This document shows positions 28,084 through 35,445 of a stretch of DNA of 64,000 bases, in pieces (the first letter of the stretch is position 1; each line of letters opens with the position of its first letter). Source of the DNA: Comamonadaceae bacterium. Its GTDB lineage: Bacteria > Pseudomonadota > Gammaproteobacteria > Burkholderiales > Burkholderiaceae_C. The stretch is taken from NCBI GenBank assembly GCA_947442105.1, contig CANEVH010000011.1:17524-81523 (forward strand), given 5' to 3'. The position numbers and the translations under genes are program-made. The notes beneath the pieces are model-generated. The model was not told where the DNA came from, ran no database searches, and saw nothing but the letters and a program-made list of their open reading frames with translations.

Positions 28084-28971
28084 TCAGCCGCGCTTCTTCA
28101 GGCCCATTTTTTCGCGGCCCTGGGCTGGCGTCATGGGCGTGCCGCCCAGCCGGGTGATGATCTCAATCACGCGCTCGGTCAGCGAGCCGTTGGTGGCCAG
28201 CACGCCTTTGTCCAGCCAGAGGTTGTCTTCCAGCCCCACGCGCACATTGCCGCCCAGCAGCATGGCCTGCGCGGCCATGGGCATTTGCGTGCGGCCAATG
28301 CCAAAGCCCGACCACACCACGCCCGGCGGCAGGTTGTCGACCATGGCTTTCATGGTGGTGGTGTCAGCCGGTGCGCCCCAAGGAATGCCCAGGCAGAGCT
28401 GGAACAGCGGGTTGTCCAGCAAGCCTTCCTTGATCATTTGCTTGGCAAACCACAGGTGGCCGGTGTCAAAAATCTCTAGCTCAGCCTTAACGCCCAGTTC
28501 GGTAATGCGTTTCGCACCGGCGCGCAAGGCGGCCGGGGTGGAGACATAAATCGTGTCGCCGTCGCCAAAGTTCAGCGTGCCGCAGTCCAGGGTACAAATT
28601 TCGGGCAGCAGTTGCTCCACATGAATCAGGCGCGCCAGGGGGCCAATCAGGTCGGTGTTGGGGCCAAAGCGGGTGGGCGTCTCACCAGATCCGATCTCCA
28701 GGTCGCCCCCCATGCCCGCGGTCAGGTTGACGATGATGTCCACGCCCGAGTCGCGAATGCGGTCCATCACCTCGGCATACAAAGCCGGGTCACGGCTGAA
28801 TTGGCCAGTCTCCGGGTTGCGCACGTGGCAGTGCACCACGGTGGCACCGGCCTTGGCCGCCTCCACCGCAGCGGCGGCGATTTGCGTGGGGGTGACGGGC
28901 ACGTGCGGGCTTTTGCCTGCGGTGTCGCCCGCGCCGGTGAGCGCGCAGGTAATGATGACGTTGGGGTTCAT
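28084..28971 (-). CDS. Beta-keto acid cleavage enzyme (BKACE, DUF849)
   Basis: 295 residues. It starts [14 protein letters not shown], has the metal-binding HCHVR (about 47-51), then [12 protein letters not shown] and the C-terminal [14 protein letters not shown], all typical of BKACE. The family condenses a beta-keto acid with acetyl-CoA and releases acetoacetate plus a new acyl-CoA using Zn. Next to a carnitine dehydrogenase it should act on 3-dehydrocarnitine to give betainyl-CoA. The ATG overlaps the stop of the aldolase-like gene by four bases. Confidence 0.92.
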   Translation of the reverse strand: MNPNVIITCALTGAGDTAGKSPHVPVTPTQIAAAAVEAAKAGATVVHCHVRNPETGQFSRDPALYAEVMDRIRDSGVDIIVNLTAGMGGDLEIGSGETPTRFGPNTDLIGPLARLIHVEQLLPEICTLDCGTLNFGDGDTIYVSTPAALRAGAKRITELGVKAELEIFDTGHLWFAKQMIKEGLLDNPLFQLCLGIPWGAPADTTTMKAMVDNLPPGVVWSGFGIGRTQMPMAAQAMLLGGNVRVGLEDNLWLDKGVLATNGSLTERVIEIITRLGGTPMTPAQGREKMGLKKRG

Positions 28972-29711
28972 GATTTGTACTCCGGTTCTTCTTGGTCAAG
29001 GATGAGTTTGAGCGCCGCAAAGTGCAGCTCGCTGAAAGCGGTCGGGTAATCGTTCCACTGCGCGCAGGCCAGCGCGGCCAGCGGCTCAGGAATCAGCGCC
29101 AGTGGCCGCCCGGTGGACAGGGCCAGCACCTGCAGCTTGGCGGCTTTTTCCAGGTAATACAGTTCGTCCAGCGCCTGCGCCACCGTGGGGCCGACCACGA
29201 TGACGCCATGGTTGCCCATGAAGAGCACGCTTTTGCCCTGCCCCATCAATCCGGCCACGCGCTGACCCTCGGAAGCGTCCAGCGCCATGCCCGCGTAGTC
29301 GCGGTCGTAGGCAATGCGGCCATGAAAGCGGCAGGCGTTTTGGTCCAGCGCCATCCATTCAAAGTTTTGCAGGCAGCACAGCGTGGTGGCGTAAGGCATG
29401 TGGGTGTGCAGAATGCAGCGCGCCTGCGGCAGGCGCTTGTGCAATTCGGCGTGCAGGTGCCAGGCGGTGGGGTCTGGCGCATGGGCCGCCTGCGCGGCGA
29501 CAGGCTGCGTAGCGTCCACCCGCAGCAAATCGCTGGCGCGGATGCGCGAAAAATGGCTGCCCGCCGGGTTGAGCAAGAACTGCGTGCCCGATGCGTTGAG
29601 CGCCAGGCTGAAATGGTTGGCAATGGCCTCGTGCATGTCCCAGCGCGCGGCCCAGCGAAAGGCGGCCGCCAAATCGGTGCGCGCTTGCTGCTCGTCGGTG
29701 GAGGCGGTCAT
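28968..29711 (-). CDS. Class II aldolase/adducin family protein
   Basis: 247 residues. The zinc-binding His pair in [10 protein letters not shown] (about 101-110) and further histidines near HGVIVVGP (about 172) place it in the class II aldolase/adducin fold; the usual catalytic Glu is likely in the [12 protein letters not shown] region. These proteins cleave or rearrange small sugars or hydroxy acids; members also occur in operons for carnitine-like compounds without known role. The ATG at 29709-29711 starts the conserved part (an upstream ATG at 29757 adds 16 unlike residues). First gene of the operon. Confidence 0.84.
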   Translation of the reverse strand: MTASTDEQQARTDLAAAFRWAARWDMHEAIANHFSLALNASGTQFLLNPAGSHFSRIRASDLLRVDATQPVAAQAAHAPDPTAWHLHAELHKRLPQARCILHTHMPYATTLCCLQNFEWMALDQNACRFHGRIAYDRDYAGMALDASEGQRVAGLMGQGKSVLFMGNHGVIVVGPTVAQALDELYYLEKAAKLQVLALSTGRPLALIPEPLAALACAQWNDYPTAFSELHFAALKLILDQEEPEYKS

Positions 29712-29937
29712 TTTTACCTGCTGTGGAAGGTCCGTCGGTTGGCGCACTGTAAGGGGCAAAGGGGGCGAAAAATGGCGCGTAGACGACGATTTTCCCGAAT
29801 TTTGCGACGATTTTTGCGCTTGCCAGAGCGCCGAAACTCCCCGGTAGCGCGCAAAACGTCGCTTTTTGAGTAGCCCAGGCCCAGCGGCTGTGTCACCATG
29901 GCGCGTATTGCTCTAGCCGCCCCTGCGCCCTCGCCCC

Positions 29938-31221
29938 ATGACCTCTCTTCGCAAAAACGTCCTTACCTGGCCCCTGGCCTCGCTGCTCAGCGGCGTGAGC
30001 ATGCTGGTGGTGGGCATTGCGCTGTTGTCGGTAGCCATTGGCGCGCAAGCGGGGTATGCCAAGTACTCGGCGCTGGTCACCGGCATGATCATGTCGGCCT
30101 ACTTTGCCGGTTTTGTCTACGGCAGCTATGCCTGCCCGGCGCTGATACGGCGCGTGGGCTATATCCGCGCGTTTGCGGTGATGGCCTCGGTGGCTTCGGC
30201 CCTGCCGGTGCTGCACGCAGTGTGGACCAACCCCTGGTTTTGGGGATTGTTGCGCTTTGTTACCGGCCTGTGCATCGTGGGCTTGTACATGGTGATCGAG
30301 AGCTGGCTCAATGTGGTGGCCGACCGCGAGAGCCGCGGCAAGGTGTTTGCGGCCTACATGGCGGTCAGCGGCGTGTCCATGGCGCTGGGGCAGTGGTTGA
30401 TTTTGGTGGGCGACCGCTTTGGCTTTGTGCCCTTTGCGCTGGTATCGGTGCTGTTTTCGTTTGCCCTCATTCCTACCACCATGACCACCATCCGCGAGCC
30501 GCGCCAGGCGGAGGCGCCGTCGATGAACCTGCTGACCTTGTTTGTCATCTCGCCCATTGGCTTTATTGCCGCCCTAGGCTCAGGGCTGATCAACGGTACG
30601 TTTTACAGCCTGGGCAATGTGTTTGGCGACGGCGTGGGCTTTAGCGACAACCGCACTGCGGCCTTCATGGCCATCACCATTCTGAGCGGCGCGGCCTTTC
30701 AGTGGCCGGTGGGGCATTTGTCCGACCGCTACGACCGCCGCTGGATTTTGTTTTGGATTTGCGTGACTTCGGCGGTGCTGGCGGCGGTGGGCTTTTATCT
30801 AGCGCGCGAATACGAGAACTTTCTCATTTTGCTGGGCGTGCTGTACGGAGCCCTGTCGTTTGCCATCTATGGCCTGAGTGTGGCGCACACCAACGATTTG
30901 ATCGAGCCGTCCAAAGTGCTGGAGACCACGGGCGGCTTGCTGCTGCTCTATGGCATTGGCGCCACCATCGGCCCCACGCTGGCGGGTGGCTTGATGGACT
31001 ACATCGGCCCCGAAGGACTCATGATGTTTTTCGCCCTGGTGCTGGGCGCACTGGCGATGACGGTTTGGTATTACACCAAGCGCCAAGGCCGCGAACTGCC
31101 GGTCCCGCCGCACCGCGCCGACTACGTGATGATGGATGCCAGCTCTCAAGCCGTGCTGCAAATGGACCCGCGGGGTTTGGCGCCCGTTGAGGCGGGCGAG
31201 GCGCGCGAAACGCCGTCCTAA
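29938..31221 (+). CDS. MFS transporter (YcaD-like)
   Basis: 427 residues with twelve hydrophobic segments; the motif-A-like sequence between helices 2 and 3 and the DRESRGKVFAAYM loop after the fourth are characteristic of the major facilitator superfamily. The wording (GLCIVGLYMVIESWLN) is like the YcaD subgroup. It is divergent from the nine-gene operon across 226 bases, so it could import the operon's substrate, but YcaD-like proteins lack a known substrate. The C-terminus (about 390-427) is a cytoplasmic tail rich in Asp/Ser/Glu. Confidence 0.88.
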   Translation: MTSLRKNVLTWPLASLLSGVSMLVVGIALLSVAIGAQAGYAKYSALVTGMIMSAYFAGFVYGSYACPALIRRVGYIRAFAVMASVASALPVLHAVWTNPWFWGLLRFVTGLCIVGLYMVIESWLNVVADRESRGKVFAAYMAVSGVSMALGQWLILVGDRFGFVPFALVSVLFSFALIPTTMTTIREPRQAEAPSMNLLTLFVISPIGFIAALGSGLINGTFYSLGNVFGDGVGFSDNRTAAFMAITILSGAAFQWPVGHLSDRYDRRWILFWICVTSAVLAAVGFYLAREYENFLILLGVLYGALSFAIYGLSVAHTNDLIEPSKVLETTGGLLLLYGIGATIGPTLAGGLMDYIGPEGLMMFFALVLGALAMTVWYYTKRQGRELPVPPHRADYVMMDASSQAVLQMDPRGLAPVEAGEARETPS

Positions 31222-31314
31222 GCGTTGAACGTGCTTTCCTGCCGATTCGCGGCAATCCCCTCCAAACCCCTTTTTTCGCCATCGACGGTTTTTTTTTCCT
31301 GCCACACCCCCCAC

Positions 31315-31635
31315 CCCCCTCTCCTCCCCAGCGGGGAGGAGAGGGGGAGCTAAACAGCCACATTGGGTTTCGTCGCCCCGGCTAGGGCACCACCGGGAAC
31401 TGCCCTTTGGCTAAAGGCTGCGGAGGTTGGCAGCGGCGGCGCGCAGCCGCGAACCTTCGAGAAGCCTGCAATACCCAAACCCCGTAAGCCGTCGCGGCGA
31501 CGGCGCCGTTCCTAGACGTCGCAGGCCTACCCACAGGCGCCCCGCCAGTAGAAGCCTGGCCGTTGCGACGAAACCCAATGTGGCTGTTGGCCCCCCTCTC
31601 GCCCGCTGGGCAAGGGGTTGGGGGAGAGTGGGAGA
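31315..31635. mobile_element. MITE-like element with perfect 22-bp inverted repeats
   Basis: A 22-bp sequence (31355-31376) is exactly mirrored at 31565-31586. Outside each copy lies a Py/Pu hairpin block: a perfect 15-bp stem with AGC loop at 31315-31347 on the left and an imperfect equivalent (CCCCCTCTC...GGGGGAGAG, about 31591-31629) on the right, so the arms are about 60 bases long and the whole is palindromic in plan. The 188 bases inside have no open reading frame of note. This fits a non-autonomous mobile element or a folding intergenic element between the MFS gene and the oxygenase gene. The left hairpin could also terminate the MFS transcript. No target-site duplication was recognised. 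Confidence 0.6.
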
Positions 31636-31752
31636 AAACCCGTCCACTTCAATTACACAAATTGCGCACGGGCACGCCCCGGCTGGCAAAGGCGAAGGGC
31701 TGGATTAGTATCACGACGGGTTCACCCATATCCACCGATAGGAACGCTTGTT

Positions 31753-32868
31753 GTGACTGCCATTGAAATCAACCCCTCCGCCACGCCGCCCCAAGTCATG
31801 CTGCGAAGCGATTCGGGCACCACGCCCCTGCCCGCCCTGTGGCTGCGTGCCCGCAGTTACGACCCCAGCCAGCGCGACCTGGTGACTGGCCAGCGCCTGA
31901 TGAACCCGCACCAGCTGCCCACCGACCTGCAACTCACCGCCGCCCGCTGGAACGCCGACCAGTCCCAGTTGCACCTGGCGTTTAGCGACGGCTTTGTCGG
32001 CGACTTTGACCCCCAAGAGCTGATGGCCGGCGCGGTCTTGTCCGAAGAATGCCCGGCGCCGCGCCCTTGGACGGCCGACATCTCGCCGCAACCCAGCTAT
32101 GCATGGGACGACCTGGCGCAAGACGAGGTGCTGCACCGCGCGCTGCGCGACTTCATTAGCTTGGGCTTTTTGCTGGTGCATGGCAGCCCCACCCAGGCCG
32201 ATTCGATTCTGGAAGTGGCGCGGCGCTTTGGCTATGTGCGCGACACCAACTTTGGCGCGTTTTTTGAGGTGTATTCCCGCCCCGGCTCCAACGACCTGGC
32301 CTACCGCCCGGTGCCCCTGGGGCCGCACACCGACAACCCCTACCGCGACCCGGTGCCCGGCATCCAGATCTTGCAGTGCCTGCAAAACGAGACCTCGGGC
32401 GGCTTGTCCACCCTGGTGGACAGCCTGGCGGTGGCCGAGCAGGTGCGCGCTGAAGACCCCGAAGGCTTTGCGCTGCTGAGCAAGGTGCCGGTGCGCTTTG
32501 AATACCGCGACGCGGACAAGACACACTTGGTGGCCGTGACGCCGCTGATTGAGCTGGACGGCCAGGGCCGTATGACCGGCGTGCACTACAGCCCGCGCCT
32601 GGACGATATTCCACTCATGTCCCAAGCCGACACCCAGCGCTACCACGCGGCGCGCAAACGGCTGGGTAGCCTGTTTGAAGACCCACACTACGAGCTGCGC
32701 TTTCGCCTGGACCCCGGCTGGTTCATGATGTTTGACAACAACCGCGTGCTGCATGGCCGCACCGAGTTTGACCCATCGCAAGGCCATCGCCAACTACAAG
32801 GCTGCTACATTGACCGCGACGGCCCGCGCAGCACCTACCGGCTGCTGAGCCGACGCTTCGGGGCCTAA
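31753..32868 (+). CDS. 2-oxoglutarate/Fe(II) dioxygenase, gamma-butyrobetaine hydroxylase/TmpA-like
   Basis: 371 residues. An N-terminal DUF971-like domain (LPALWLRARSYDPSQRD, about 24-40) is followed by the TauD/TfdA catalytic domain. Iron ligands are visible as HTD in PLGPHTDNPYRDP (about 190-202) and the distal H in VLHGRTEF (about 334-341), whose Arg binds 2-oxoglutarate. This architecture belongs to gamma-butyrobetaine hydroxylase (makes L-carnitine) and its homologue TmpA (hydroxylates 2-trimethylaminoethylphosphonate). The GTG start has AGGA nine bases upstream; ATG 31798 would remove the first strand. The HD partner 51 bases downstream makes TmpA a real alternative. Confidence 0.85.
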   Translation: MTAIEINPSATPPQVMLRSDSGTTPLPALWLRARSYDPSQRDLVTGQRLMNPHQLPTDLQLTAARWNADQSQLHLAFSDGFVGDFDPQELMAGAVLSEECPAPRPWTADISPQPSYAWDDLAQDEVLHRALRDFISLGFLLVHGSPTQADSILEVARRFGYVRDTNFGAFFEVYSRPGSNDLAYRPVPLGPHTDNPYRDPVPGIQILQCLQNETSGGLSTLVDSLAVAEQVRAEDPEGFALLSKVPVRFEYRDADKTHLVAVTPLIELDGQGRMTGVHYSPRLDDIPLMSQADTQRYHAARKRLGSLFEDPHYELRFRLDPGWFMMFDNNRVLHGRTEFDPSQGHRQLQGCYIDRDGPRSTYRLLSRRFGA

Positions 32869-32919
32869 GCCCCGCGTCCCTTATCCGTAAAAACCAAACT
32901 TTTGCCCAGAGGCTTTGCC

Positions 32920-33495
32920 ATGAACCAAGTTGCATTCATCCAAATGAAAGACGGCACAGCCGAGGAATACCAGTTTTTGCAGGCCTTGGAGCATGACTAC
33001 ATCCGCGCCCTGCCCGACCGCTTGCTGACTGCGCTTGAAGGCCTGGGCGATTCGCTGCAGGGCTACCAAGTCAGCCGCCTGGAACACTCGCTGCAAAGCG
33101 CCACCCGCGCTGAAGCGGATGGCGCCGACATCGATATGGTGGTGGCCGCCCTGGTGCACGACATTGGCGACGCGCTGGCGCCCGAGAACCACTCGCAAAT
33201 GGCCGCAGCCATCCTGCGCCCCTATGTGCGCGCCGAAGTGACCTGGGTGATTGAAATGCACGGCCTGTTTCAAATGAAGTACTACGCCCACCACTACGGC
33301 AACAACCCGGACGGGTATTTGGCCCACGCAGGCCACCCGTGGTTTGAGAGCTGCAAACGCTTTTGCGAGCTGTACGACCAGGCCGCCTTTGACCCGGCCT
33401 ATCCGACCAAGCCGCTGGCCTACTTTGCGCCCATGCTGCGGGAGGTGTTTGGGCGCAAGGCGTTTGATCCGGCGGTGATTCAAGGGGCGGATTAA
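32920..33495 (+). CDS. HD-domain protein, TmpB/PhnZ-like mixed-valent diiron oxygenase candidate
   Basis: 191 residues. RLEHSLQSA (about 50-58), GADIDMVVAALVHDIGD (about 68-84, with the HD pair), ENHSQMAA, and MHGLFQMKYYAHHYG supply His/Asp ligands like those of PhnZ and TmpB, diiron oxygenases that cleave a C-P bond. TmpB converts 1-hydroxy-2-trimethylaminoethylphosphonate to glycine betaine and phosphate. It directly follows the TmpA/GBBH-like dioxygenase in one operon. Non-TmpB HD proteins of unknown function also accompany gamma-butyrobetaine hydroxylases, so the activity is an inference. Start ATG 32920 fits the family. Confidence 0.75.
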   Translation: MNQVAFIQMKDGTAEEYQFLQALEHDYIRALPDRLLTALEGLGDSLQGYQVSRLEHSLQSATRAEADGADIDMVVAALVHDIGDALAPENHSQMAAAILRPYVRAEVTWVIEMHGLFQMKYYAHHYGNNPDGYLAHAGHPWFESCKRFCELYDQAAFDPAYPTKPLAYFAPMLREVFGRKAFDPAVIQGAD

Positions 33496-33809
33496 GGGCG
33501 CTGATGGGGCGTTAAAGGGGCATTGATGGGGCGTTCGCGCGCATTGAGGCACTGGGTAGCAGATCGCACCGTCTTGCTTTTTTGTACGCTTTAACTTTCA
33601 TGAAGGTACGCAGCACCCCAATCATGAAAGTTATTCCAACTTAAAAATCTCTCTCATGTGAGCCCAGCCCATTCAAGCTGGCTTTGATGGTTCGCCACGA
33701 CCAGCGGTGGGCAACACGAACCGGCGATCTGCAGCGCTATGCGGCAGTGCGGAGCTTTCCTTCTTGGCAAACCCCGGTGCTACCATGGTGCCACTTTTTG
33801 GAGAGTCCT
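33496..33809. other. Intergenic region with a short direct repeat and a 40-bp palindrome
   Basis: TGATGGGGCGTT occurs twice just after the HD-protein stop (33502 and 33524). The 40-bp palindrome (listed separately) follows at 33593. No gene was found. The toxin-antitoxin promoter should lie at the downstream end; no clear box was picked out. Confidence 0.55.
33593..33632 (+). repeat. Dispersed palindrome family, copy A
   Basis: Begins AACTTTCATGAAGGTACGCA and ends ATCATGAAAGTT; the 11-base ends are perfect inverted repeats. It lies in the gap between the HD-protein and the toxin-antitoxin genes. Copies at 34723, 34755, 62878 and 63155 share the ends and the GTGCGCAGC core. Confidence 0.85.
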
Positions 33810-34124
33810 ATGTCCAGCACCACTTCGCTCAAGCTGCCCGACGCTTTGAAGACCCGCATAGCCCAAGTCGCGGCGTTTGAAGGTAAGACGGCCCATGCGC
33901 TGATGGTGGAAACTTTGCAAGAGGCCATGGAACACGCTTTGGCCCGCCAGCGCTTGTATGCCGACGGCGAGGCCTCTTACCAAGAGACTTTGGGCACCAA
34001 CGCCGTGTTTGGCGCGGCGGACGTCAAGGCCTATGTTCTGGCCCGACTCCAAGGCGGCAAACCGGGTCGACCGCAGGCGCGCCCTTTGGATGGTGCCAAG
34101 CCCATGGCCCCACCGCATGGCTGA
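33810..34124 (+). CDS. Ribbon-helix-helix antitoxin (type II)
   Basis: 104 residues. The N-terminal LKLPDALKTRIAQVAAFEGKTAHALMVETLQEAME has the strand-helix-helix spacing of RHH/CopG DNA-binding domains; the rest, poorer in structure and Gly/Pro-rich at the end, would bind the toxin. It would repress its own operon. The ATG at 33810 is 5 bases after GAGAG, and its stop overlaps the toxin start (34117) by eight bases, the normal antitoxin-first order. Longer frames upstream have no family similarity. Confidence 0.78.
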   Translation: MSSTTSLKLPDALKTRIAQVAAFEGKTAHALMVETLQEAMEHALARQRLYADGEASYQETLGTNAVFGAADVKAYVLARLQGGKPGRPQARPLDGAKPMAPPHG

Positions 34125-34413
34125 TCTGGTGTACGTGGCGCAGGCGCTGCTGGACTTGGAGAGGCTGAGTGATTTTCTGCAAGAGACTGACGCACAAGCC
34201 GCACAAAACACCGCCGCACTGATTTTTGAAGCGCTGGAGATTTTGGTCCAGCACCCCGAGATAGGGCGCAAAGTCCACTTTGGACAGCGCGAACTGGTGA
34301 TCTCACGGGGAAGAACCGGATACTTGGCGCTTTACCGTTTTTTGCCAGACCTAGACCGCATTCTTGTGCTGGCCATTCGCCACCAGCGGGAGTCTGGCTA
34401 CCAGGGCGGTTAG
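34117..34413 (+). CDS. ParE/RelE-family toxin (type II)
   Basis: 98 residues, normal size. The fold pattern ALLDLERLSDFLQE, then PEIGRKV, then RELVISRGRTGYLALYRF and ILVLAIRHQRESGY with the C-terminal conserved Arg/His is that of RelE/ParE toxins. Targets differ by subfamily (gyrase for ParE, mRNA on the ribosome for RelE); the gyrase type is slightly favoured by RHH pairing, as an inference. Start ATG 34117 overlaps the antitoxin stop. Confidence 0.82.
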   Translation: MADLVYVAQALLDLERLSDFLQETDAQAAQNTAALIFEALEILVQHPEIGRKVHFGQRELVISRGRTGYLALYRFLPDLDRILVLAIRHQRESGYQGG

Positions 34414-34791
34414 AAAAATCCAGGCTTGCCCTGGCTGCATCCTTAGGACAGGGCCGCGCCTGTGCCGCTCAGGCCTTCCTTACCCCTTTCCAGCCCGTCG
34501 CAATAAATCCTCAGCAAACCATGGCGATGGCTGCGGGCGATGAACCGGGCGCGCGCTGCGGTAAGCCTTGGCGCCAAGGTGTGTGGGGGCTCTGGTCAGG
34601 GCCCGCGCCATCGACAGGCCTGGCCTGCGCGAAACCAAGCGCAAGGCTTGGTCGGTGAAGTCATCGCTGACCGAGAGCCGCTTGATTGTTCGCAGCAAGC
34701 AGCACGCCGGTTAAGGTGAAAGAACTTTCATGATGGGCGGTGCTGCGCGCTTTTATGAAAGTTGGAGGGGTGCTGCGCACCTTCACAAAAG
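34414..34791. other. Intergenic region with an imuB relic and twin palindromes
   Basis: Between the toxin gene and the convergent XpaC-like gene no gene was found. A fragment like the imuB 3' end (34490-34560) and two palindromes of the AACTTTCATGA family (34723-34793) are the only recognisable contents. Confidence 0.6.
34490..34560 (-). pseudogene. Fragment of imuB C-terminus (second relic)
   Basis: Read on the minus strand it encodes RFIARSHRHGLLRIYCDGL, matching YFIARSQRHGLLWIYCDRL of the intact imuB at about 48715-48785. Only some 70 bases are recognisable; the flanks are unrelated. It is a relic of an imuB-like gene, not a functional gene. Confidence 0.7.
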
Positions 34792-34793
34792 TT
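34723..34793 (-). repeat. Dispersed palindrome family, twin copies C1/C2
   Basis: Copy C1 at 34723-34763 starts AACTTTCATGATGGGC and, in the minus orientation, matches copy A. Copy C2 (34755-34793) partly overlaps it and ends in CACAAAAGTT. The pair shares the central AAGTT segment. It sits just after the XpaC-like gene's stop. Confidence 0.75.
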
Positions 34794-35445
34794 AGCGGGC
34801 CAAAAAATCGGGCTGGCGGAACTTCATTTCCAGAAAGCGGCCGTTGCTCAGCAGCGCCTGTGCGTCGGCGCTGGCAACATTGCGCACGATCTCGCGCATC
34901 TTTTCATCAAGCAAGGCCAGTTGCTCGGCCAGGAGTTGGCGTGCCGTCTTGCCGTCCTTTAGCGTGTGCGTCGTGCGAAAGACCGGCGGCAGTGCGACGT
35001 AGTTGGCCAGCGTTTCGGGCAGGTAGCGCAGCACGGTCTCGCGCACGGTGTACAGGTCCGCGTCTGTGCCGCGCGTGCCCACCAGGCGCGGCAGCACCTC
35101 GGCCACTGACGATTTCACGCTGTCCAGATGGCCGCGCATGTCTGGCGTCAAATGCGGCTGCGCGCGCACGACCACCGTGTCCAGGTGCTCTAGCGTCTGC
35201 TCCAGGGTCAGGCTGTCCTCAATGCGGCGTTCGATTTCGGGTGCACTGCCCAGGCTGCGGCCCAGCAGCCAGCCCACGCCGTACAACCCGGCGGTGATGA
35301 ACAGCCAACCCGGCCCGATAAGACCGGCGAAGAGCAGCACTGGCCCGGCCAAGGCCAGTGCGCAGCCGGCGATGTTGGCGTTGCCGTAGATGAAGAGCAT
35401 CAGCCGCAGAGCCAGCGGTCGCCTGGCAGGCGAGACAGCGTTCAT
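34792..35445 (-). CDS. Membrane protein, XpaC-like (TelA partner) candidate
   Basis: 217 residues. Two hydrophobic segments near the N-terminus (about 14-34 and 38-64) are followed by a soluble, helical C-terminal domain (about 70-217) with no signal for catalysis. XpaC-family proteins are short membrane-linked partners of TelA. This gene is the last of the TelA operon and its start overlaps the vWA gene's stop by four bases, which supports a functional link. The identity as XpaC is weak and should be tested by profile search. Confidence 0.6.
   Translation of the reverse strand: MNAVSPARRPLALRLMLFIYGNANIAGCALALAGPVLLFAGLIGPGWLFITAGLYGVGWLLGRSLGSAPEIERRIEDSLTLEQTLEHLDTVVVRAQPHLTPDMRGHLDSVKSSVAEVLPRLVGTRGTDADLYTVRETVLRYLPETLANYVALPPVFRTTHTLKDGKTARQLLAEQLALLDEKMREIVRNVASADAQALLSNGRFLEMKFRQPDFLAR

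Noticed and set aside
25821..28479. Long plus-strand frames (428 and 476 codons) opposite the carnitine-like operon
   Set aside because: They are antisense to genes with clear catalytic motifs; composition is Ala/Arg/His/Gln-rich and no domain is seen.
33684..33809. Longer start for the antitoxin at 33684
   Set aside because: The extra 42 residues do not resemble the ribbon-helix-helix family and run through DNA that should be the promoter; ATG 33810 with GAGAG upstream fits.
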